Part shown: piece after piece, positions 57,245 through 64,000 of the stretch | How positions within the stretch are numbered: position 1 is the stretch's first letter | Layout of the letters: every line of letters begins with the position of its first letter | Source: Rhizoclosmatium globosum | Taxonomy: Eukaryota; Chytridiomycota; Chytridiomycetes; Chytridiales; Chytriomycetaceae | Assembly (NCBI GenBank): GCA_002104985.1 | Contig: MCGO01000003.1 | Coordinates: 310,001 to 374,000, forward strand | Length of the DNA stretch: 64,000 nucleotides | Direction of reading: 5' to 3' | Notes under the pieces: generated by a model | Database searches by the model: none | What the model saw: the letters and a program-made list of their open reading frames with translations, nothing else | Told to the model about the DNA's origin: nothing | Translations under genes and position numbers: made by a program

Positions 57245-59093
57245 ATGTCGAGTTCTGCGTCGCCATCGTCTCAGGGCCAAATCCAAATTGAAGGCAAGTC
57301 GTGCGGCCGATGTGTCCGACAGAAGCGGCCGTGCGACTCTGGACGGCCGGCCTGTGCGCGGTGTCTCAAAGCCGGGCTTGCCGCCGAGTGCTCGTACAAG
57401 CGTGATTTCAAGCCGCGCGTGAGTGGCCGTCCCGTGTTCATTGCCTGATTAGTAAGCGGTGGTGTTGTTCAACTTGTAGGCCGTCCACAGGAGGCAGTGG
57501 CTGCAACAACCACAGCAATCCCTTCAACTCGAAGATTCCGACTTGATGCCCACAGCGAAAGACTTTGATCTCGTGCTCAATTGGTTCTCTTGTAATCCAT
57601 TAAGCGCCGAAAACGTAACATCGCAAATTGATGCCACTTCGTTCCTCTTGAGCTTTGTGTGCCAACTGGCTCCACTGAGACTCATTGTCTGCGCGTTAGC
57701 TGCCTTTTTTACAAAACAAGATGAGAAAGTTACTCTGGGTTACTATTACCGTGCGGTGAAAGCTATTTCTAGAATTGATCTTAGAAAGCCCTCCATTGCA
57801 TCAGTCGCAGCCTTTGTTTTCATTCAAGAGTTTTGCATCGGATACCTTGGAGTTACATTTGGAAAGCCATATTTCTTGACGGCATTGAGGCAAATGAGCC
57901 AGTTGGCTCTTGATATTGATCCCGATGATTCTCCCTGGCTTTATCATCTGAACTTGACACAAGTCCAAAAAGAAGAACGCCGCCGAATCTTTTGGAGTAT
58001 GTGCTACTATCATTACCAACTGTTGAGTATTTCGCGAGATGAACCAAACGTCATACTCAACTTATCATCCGTAAAGCCTATGAAGGCGATTCCCGGAACT
58101 TCGTTTCATGCTGCTGAGTTTATTCCTTGGGAATGCAAAATACTTGCTGTTATATCAAAAATCAAGGCCTCGTTCGCGGAACCTCCCTTAGATCCATTTG
58201 ATTTGATTGCCTCTTCAGAAACCATAAATCTTGGTGCACAAGTTTTATCTCTTGCAATACCACCGCAGTTCATTCTTACCACAAGTTCTGGCGAGCTCAC
58301 ACCAGACGAACACGCAAACTTTGTGGCACAGCTGTCTGGATTGTCTGCAAGAGGAGAGGCGACAGGGACCATCGGCATCACTTTGTTTTACAATGCAGCT
58401 ATTTGCATTCTTCATCATCCCAAACTTCTGTTGTTGGGATTCTTACCTTTCACCGCAACGTTTTCGGCCGAACAGGTCACCATTCTATCTTTGGCCATAG
58501 ATCAAGCAATTGCAGCTGCTGTTGAGATCTCAGTAGTCTGTGAATTCTTGCTGGCTCCTGTCGCTGGTCCTAACTCTCCCCAAAATTTGAAATTCTGGGG
58601 AATCCAGCTCTTCACTGCAGTCAGCATGTTTCAAGGATTAACCACTCTTTGGTTCGTAGCCTGCCGCCTTCCGTTGCATTGGTGGATTAGCAAGCGGCAC
58701 AGTCGTTTTCTAATGAAGCGAGCGATGATAATTGCACAAGTGATTCATCAACTCGATTCAGGACACCGTCCAAACCAAAAGCCGTTTGAAATGCTTCAGC
58801 CTCTTGTTCGCACATCTGAAGCTATGCTGCAAGAAATGAACAAAATGATTGGAGAACGCGATGACAGACCTTCACCGTTTTCAGAGCAATCGAATTTGGA
58901 TGATCTTATCGTCAGTATGAAAGTATTGAGCGTGGGGAAAGTAGAGGTTCCTGATTCTTATTCTTTGATCCGACAAGAGCCTTGGAGTCATTTGGGGATG
59001 ATGGGCGTTGAATTAGAAGGGGGTATCAGATGGTATGGGCGCTTTGAGATAGAATGGCGAGAATTTTGGAACTCGCTCTCATTATTAGAATAA
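57245..59093 (+). CDS. Zn2Cys6 transcription factor, third of tandem cluster
   Basis: Exons 57245-57418 and 57480-59093 give 595 aa. The binuclear cluster is at about 20-49 (CGRCVRQKRPCDSGRPAC then ARC and a final Cys eight residues later). A short Gln-rich linker follows, then the fungal regulatory region (LALDIDPDDSPWLYHLN, KEERRRIFWSMCYY) and the C-terminal signature QEPWSHLGMMGVELEGGIRW. The introns present in the first two factors within the regulatory region are missing here, pointing to intron loss. The stop lies 110 bases before the preferred start of the next factor, or 8 bases before that factor's earliest in-frame ATG. Confidence 0.87.
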
Positions 59094-59202
59094 ATCAACA
59101 ATGACTTTGCCTCTTGAAGGAAAGTTACCCTTCTGGAACCAAAGGCAAAAGGGGAAACTCTTCTTCTGCCCAAACAATCTCACAATCAAAAAACGTTTAA
59201 CA

Positions 59203-61045
59203 ATGCCTCACACCGGCCGGCGAGATCCATGCCGCCGCTGCCGATCACTAAGAAAGAGATGTGAAGTACCCGAAGAGGGACAGCCGTGTCCTCGGTGCAA
59301 ACGGTTCAACGAACGTTGTGTGTACGACAACAGTGCTCAAATTGGTAACATTGTCCAAGTGCAAACACAGTCGCCGTCAGCCCAGTCAGACGCGAGCAGC
59401 GCCACCCAACTCGGAGTACTGGAATCTATTGCCCGCATCGACGTTGACTGGCGCACTTCAGCCTCGCTGCCAAGACCTTCTCATCTCGTTGAGTCACATT
59501 CTGCAGACTCCGATGGGCCTATTCATCACTACTTGCTTTCACATTCAAGCGTGGGAAGTCCATCGTTTGGTCAAGTTTCCGGCTTAACCGTGAAGAACTT
59601 GCCGATTGAACTTCGGTTTCCTATTTTGGCGCTACAATCACACATCAACAACGACTTTCAAAATGCACTCAAGTTTTATTCTCTTGCAAAAAAGTTTGAC
59701 GATGAGCCGTCGATTCATCGGATTCAAGCTCTTCTTTTGTTGACTGTCTTTTCATTCAATGCCAGCCAACCTCTTTCTGCCCGGATTCTCTTAACCCAAG
59801 CTATTCAGATGATCAAGTACCTTCCATCTTTTCAAGATCCATCCAATAAGTCACACCCTCCTGAGGAACGAACCGCGTTTTGGACCGCCAACGTTTTACT
59901 TCAAGGTATTCCCTCCTAAAATGCATCCTATTGTTCCGCTCATTGTTATTTGTATAGTGTATCGAATTTGTGGCCACGAAAACTTGATAACACTCACGTT
60001 AGACACAAATCGAGTGAATCCTCCTGAATATGAGCTGACGTCGCTATTTCCAAATATATCAAACCATTCTAGCGTGTACTATCTAAGTTCACTTCTGGAC
60101 ATTATGGAAAAGATTGCACGTTATCATTCTGTACCGCCTGACTCGTTGACTGGTCTCCTAAGATCAGCTTCTTTTGAACAGTTGACAACAGACCTTCTTG
60201 GCTGGCGCGGGCAGTATCCGGAGAGATTCCTTCTGGCTCAAACAGATATTACTGCTCGAAAAAAGGAGATTGAAGGGACCAGTATCCTCTTACTCAACTT
60301 TTATTGGCAAGCCGCCATGCCGATTTTATATCGGCAACATTTACTGGTTACTGGCTACCTTGATGTCTTTTCAAGCCGATTGACGCCAATGGATTTGAGA
60401 ATATTGCAGACGTCCTTAAATTTCAGCATTATTGCAGCACTGGAAATCGCAGAGATGAACAACGTGCTTCGAAGTGCCTATCCAGATTCGTTTTGGAGAG
60501 AGTTTGGCTTACTCATCTATCCTATGTTTGATGCGATGATCGTACTCTGGTTCGTGACTTGCAGGACATTACCTTCTTGGTATGAACGAATATCAAAAGA
60601 CCATCTTCAAGGCAGCTCGACTCAAATGGGAGACAAAGACCGACGGCATTTACGCGATTTGGCATCAGGTCTCGTTAAAACTCTTCAAAACTTTAAAGAT
60701 GCCGATTTGCGTCCTCCAAGTGATGCTCCAAATGTCGAAAACGAGTTCCCTCTTTTGGCTTGTGCAACTTACATGCTTGCTGAAATCGAAGACGTTGTGA
60801 TTCAGACCGAAAATGGAGACCAACCAACGCGTCATATTAGCAACAAATCTTCTGTCGATGTGGACACGTTGGTGCTTGAGTGGCAGCCGTTTTCCCTTGG
60901 TCGCAATACTTCTGCTGGGGATAAATGTGAAAAGCTCGAGCCGTTTGCATTCTTGGGACTTCTTGGACAAGACGTTGAAGGAGGAATTCAATGGCCCAAT
61001 GAAGATAAATGGAGAACGTTTTGGGACACCATCGCAAGTGAATAA
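59203..61045 (+). CDS. Zn2Cys6 transcription factor, fourth of tandem cluster
   Basis: Exons 59203-59905 and 59958-61045 give 596 aa. Starting at 59203 puts the cluster right at the N-terminus (MPHTGRRDPCRRCRSL; six Cys with spacing 2-6-8-2-6). An in-frame ATG at 59101 would add 34 residues without family character. The regulatory region is more divergent than in the other three, but YYLSSLLDIMEKIARYHS, a FDAMIVLWFVTCRT block (others: FEAAVCLWFATCRTR) and the C-terminal EPFAFLGLLGQDVEGGIQW show common descent. The only intron sits at the position of intron 3 of the first factor. Target genes are unknown. Confidence 0.85.
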
Positions 61046-61161
61046 GGCCCTTATTTCTTTAACACCATTCCATTCTGTAATCATATTTTTCATAATAATT
61101 ATACAATAAACCGATCTGATCCCATGTGTTTCCATTTCTTCCAGAAGAGCGAAAACGTCAA

Positions 61162-62715
61162 ATGCCACAGCTTTTGACTCGAATCGCTGACAGCTTGGGT
61201 GTGCCGGGAGATATCTTTATCGGCATCTATGTTCTGACATGTAATGTCTTTAAAGTTATCATCGCTCGCTTATAATTGGAGAGCACAGGTGGCTACTGGT
61301 TTGTGCCGTTATACAGTCTGGTTCCGACGTCAGCCCACAACGCCCGCCACCTGTTTTCTATCGTGGTTTCTTGCCTAATGTATCTATCTTTGTTCGATCC
61401 GAAAGACTTTATAGAGCTATTCGCAATGTGCACAATCGTCTACTGCCTGACGTTCTCCTTGAAAACCAAAAGCTGGATGCCGATAGCTGTATTCGGATAC
61501 GTTATGACACATTTCTGCTACCGATTATTTATCATTCAGATTGTTTCTCTGATCCACGAGAAAGTGAGTCCGTAGCCACGATAAATGACAAGCTTACGCC
61601 TTTCTTAGCATATTGACCCTGCAACGCCAATGATGGTGATGGTAATTCGACTCACAACATTCGCATGGAACATCCACGATGGCACAAAACAAGAAAAGGA
61701 CGTGATACCTGAAATCAAATCAAAAGTGATTCGACAGTTCCCAAGTCTCCTTGAATTTTACGGCTTCACCTGTTTCTTTGTAACCTTCATTGCTGGACCC
61801 GCTCTCGATTTCAATGATTATCGTGAGTTTATTCTGCGGACGGGGGCGTTTACTGTGATCCCGTCGCGGACTATTCCCACCCTGAAACTCGTTGGAGCTG
61901 GGTTCTGTTTTGCAGGGTTATATGCTTTCTTGATGGAGAAGTACAAGTACGAGTTTACTGCAACACCCGAGTTTCTCGAAAACTATACATTTTTGGAACG
62001 AGTGCTATACATGCAGGCAGCTGGATTCACGAGTAGAATCAAATATTATGCAGTGTTTAAACTCTCTGAGGGCGCCTGCTGTTTTGCTGGGATCGGGTAT
62101 TCGGGCGTGAACCCAAAAACGAAGGAGCATGTTTGGGAAAGGGCACAGGGAGTTATCATTCGAGGAGTTGAAGGCGCTGAAAACTTTAAGCAGCTCTTTG
62201 CGTCGTGGAATATGAAAACGGCGCTGTGGTTGAGGAACTGCGTATATTTGAGGATGGTTCCACCTGGCGGCAAACCTGGGCCTCTTGTGACTTGGGCAAC
62301 ATTTATGGTTTCTGCGTTATGGCATGGATTCCATCCTGGATACTATTTGACGTTCGGAATGGGTGCTGCGTTCCCTGTGTTGGGTCGTTCAGCAAGGAAA
62401 TATTTGAGGCCGTTGTTCTTGAAGCCGAGCAAGCTATATCCATACAAGATTGTGTATGACTTTCTGGGATGGTTTATTACTTGGACGTCCTTGAACAGTA
62501 TTGTTGCTCCTTTTGTAATTTGGTATCTGAAGGAAGCGTTAGCTGCCTGGCGATCTGTTGGTTATTATTCGATTGTTTTTCTGATTGTTGGTTTTGTTGT
62601 TTTGGATGGAAGTGGAGGAGGGAAATGGATTCGAAAGAATGTTGGGGCTTTCGTTGGGGCGGAACCGGTTGCTCGTACTATTACCACAACACGAGAGAAA
62701 CTCAAAGACCAATAG
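61162..62715 (+). CDS. MBOAT lysophospholipid acyltransferase, paralogue 2
   Basis: Exons 61162-61240, 61289-61563 and 61609-62715 give 486 aa. Same enzyme class as paralogue 1: active-site N319 in SWNMKTALWL and H357 in VSALWHGF, again 38 apart, plus GPALDFNDYREF and GIGYSGVNPKT. Paralogue 1 has eight introns and this copy two, so six were lost here or gained there. There is no KKRK-like tail; it ends TTREKLKDQ. Likely an ER membrane enzyme of phospholipid remodelling; acyl and headgroup preference cannot be read from the sequence. Confidence 0.92.
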
Positions 62716-62804
62716 CCACCGAGTATGATTAATAAAAGAAAGTTTACTTTATACGCGTGGCTTTATTATTAAGTGTTGATAAGGAAAAGATGGCCCAATC
62801 CAAT

Positions 62805-63876
62805 TCAGTCATCTACAACTAGATTCTTTCGTGCTAGACAAGACTTAGATTGTGTCAGATGATACTAATAATTCTTGGTTAATATTACGCAATAGAAAAA
62901 ACAAGAATGTGCACCTGAATGCCTCCAAGACTTTTGAAACTCTTTTGACAACTAAAACAATACAACTCCACAGTCTCGCGTAGAGTAGGTTCTCTCGGCT
63001 TCCTCCGAATATAAGTTCTTGGTCCTGGGGCCACATATTCACAGACAGCATTCCGTCGCAAACAATACCCACAAGATGGTCGTTTTCCATCACATCGTTT
63101 CTTTTGGTCGCGACAACCTCGACAAGGTTCAGTATTTTTAGGTTTTGGTATAATTGGTGAGATTGGATCGAACGCGTCGGAGCTGTTGTTGCTACTGCTG
63201 ATATTGCTGATAGATGGTTGTATCGGCTCAGTCTGCGAGATTCTGTCGTACATACAAGGAACACCCCGACTTTTGCACTGTCCGCATTCGGGTATCATTC
63301 TTGAGCACTTTCTCTTTAGCGTTCTGCATCCTGTACAGGAATTCATGCTAAGGTTGTCTTGATTCATGGTTTCTCCAAAAGATACTGTGACAACTGGAAT
63401 ACTTGGTATATCTGAGTCATCTATGAGGGATGCTATGCTCATTACGTTTGGAGGCTCTAGTAGAGATGGTTTTGGTGATAGTTTTGGTGGCCGATCCAAA
63501 GGTTCCAAAGTTTGACTTGTCCAAGAACACTCCAGGCCTCTTTCTATACATCTTCCACAATGCGGTTTGACTAGATCACAACGTCTTCGTATGATTTTAC
63601 AATGGATGCACTATGTTGCAAGGTTAGGTAAGGGTTGATGTCTGATACAAGAAACCTCACCGGAACCGGCCTCCGAGAAAGATGGACTGCCGAAGAAGCT
63701 GAAAGTAGTGGGGACCTTGCATCTATCGTGTCTAGAGGAGCAGGCGAGACGGATAGTGAGACAGGACTCCTTGCTGTTGAGAACTGGTCTGGCGGGCCAA
63801 CTTCCAAGAACCTGTTTTGATTCTCCCTCCCCTGACAATGGACATGTTTTGCCTCTGCTTCGTCATCTCCGGTCAT
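62805..63876 (-). CDS. Small protein with three Zn2Cys6 clusters and one C2HC finger
   Basis: Exons 63876-63661, 63610-62915 and 62864-62805 join in phase to 323 aa. Cluster 1 is C73-x2-C76-x6-C83-x6-C90-x2-C93-x6-C100 and starts on the first codon of exon 2. Cluster 2 runs C164 to C191 and cluster 3 C235 to C262, both with spacing 2-6-6-2-6. A C2HC-like finger is split by the last intron: C290-x2-C293-x12-H306-x6-C313 (YCFSCQKSFKSLGG then IQYH). No fungal regulatory domain is present; the linkers are Ser/Pro-rich. The likely role is DNA binding at a multipartite site or zinc handling (inference). Without the two introns the third cluster and the finger's His and last Cys are not readable, so the gene is easily mis-annotated. 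Confidence 0.83.
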
Positions 63877-64000
63877 GAGGTTGTAAGAATAAATGGAGAG
63901 AGAGAGAATGGAGGCAGGTTTTTTTTATGCCGGTCCTTCTTGCCGATAGCCAACCCTAAATCAGTGAACCCAAGCCCAAATCGAACCTGCGTTTTCCACT

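Noticed and set aside
59101..59202. N-terminal extension of the fourth Zn2Cys6 factor
   Set aside because: In frame, but it adds residues without family character. The zinc cluster normally lies near the start, so 59203 is preferred.
63960..64000. tRNA-like T-arm sequence near the right edge
   Set aside because: The stems do not pair and no acceptor or anticodon arm fits.
1..64000. CRISPR arrays, rRNA genes, bacterial operon signals
   Set aside because: No spaced short repeats, rRNA stretches or Shine-Dalgarno-type organisation seen. The window is eukaryotic.

Overview
The window is nuclear DNA of an early-diverging fungus, most likely a chytrid (Chytridiomycota). Genes are dense and lie on both strands. 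Most have several introns of about 45-60 bases with GT...AG ends, and I rebuilt nearly all of them so that the phases close. The gene set fits a zoosporic fungus rather than Dikarya: a class C (GABA-B-like) GPCR, a CobU-type cobinamide kinase, a TTLL12-type N-terminal domain, a membrane sensor protein, and Zn2Cys6 regulators. Species assignment is inference.

Region 1 (1-12,555) is a near-perfect tandem duplication with a 6,638-base period. The unit looks like a DNA transposon with imperfect inverted ends. It encodes one five-exon protein (about 1,532 aa) carrying a DUF6729-type zinc ribbon, a transposase-like segment, a DEDDy 3'-5' exonuclease and two C-terminal Cys clusters. A broken second gene lies on the opposite strand. 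Region 2 (12.5-24.7 kb) holds two tandem Dabb-domain genes, CobU, and two full-size YOL075C-like ABCG transporters in inverted orientation around the mitochondrial succinate-CoA ligase beta gene.

Region 3 (24.9-32.4 kb) is shaped by mobile DNA. An 885-base element with 80-base inverted ends sits just upstream of EDC3 (LSm-FDF-YjeF_N decapping activator), and EDC3 is split in frame by a 4.8-kb Ty1/copia-type retrotransposon whose Gag region contains an RRM instead of a zinc knuckle. Region 4 (32.4-46.1 kb) contains the GPCR, an LRR protein, a GT8-like glycosyltransferase, a DDX51/Dbp6-like helicase, two tandem paralogous type I membrane proteins and a stand-alone TTLL12-type domain protein.

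Region 5 (46.6-63.9 kb) is bracketed by two MBOAT lysophospholipid acyltransferase paralogues. Between them are a sensor-like membrane protein, four related Zn2Cys6 transcription factors sharing a C-terminal signature, and a SAM-domain protein. At the end is a small protein with three Zn2Cys6 clusters plus a C2HC finger; another factor in the cluster has two. Three genes (GT8, DDX51, sensor) each need one missing base to read through, which points either to pseudogenes or to assembly single-base deletions.
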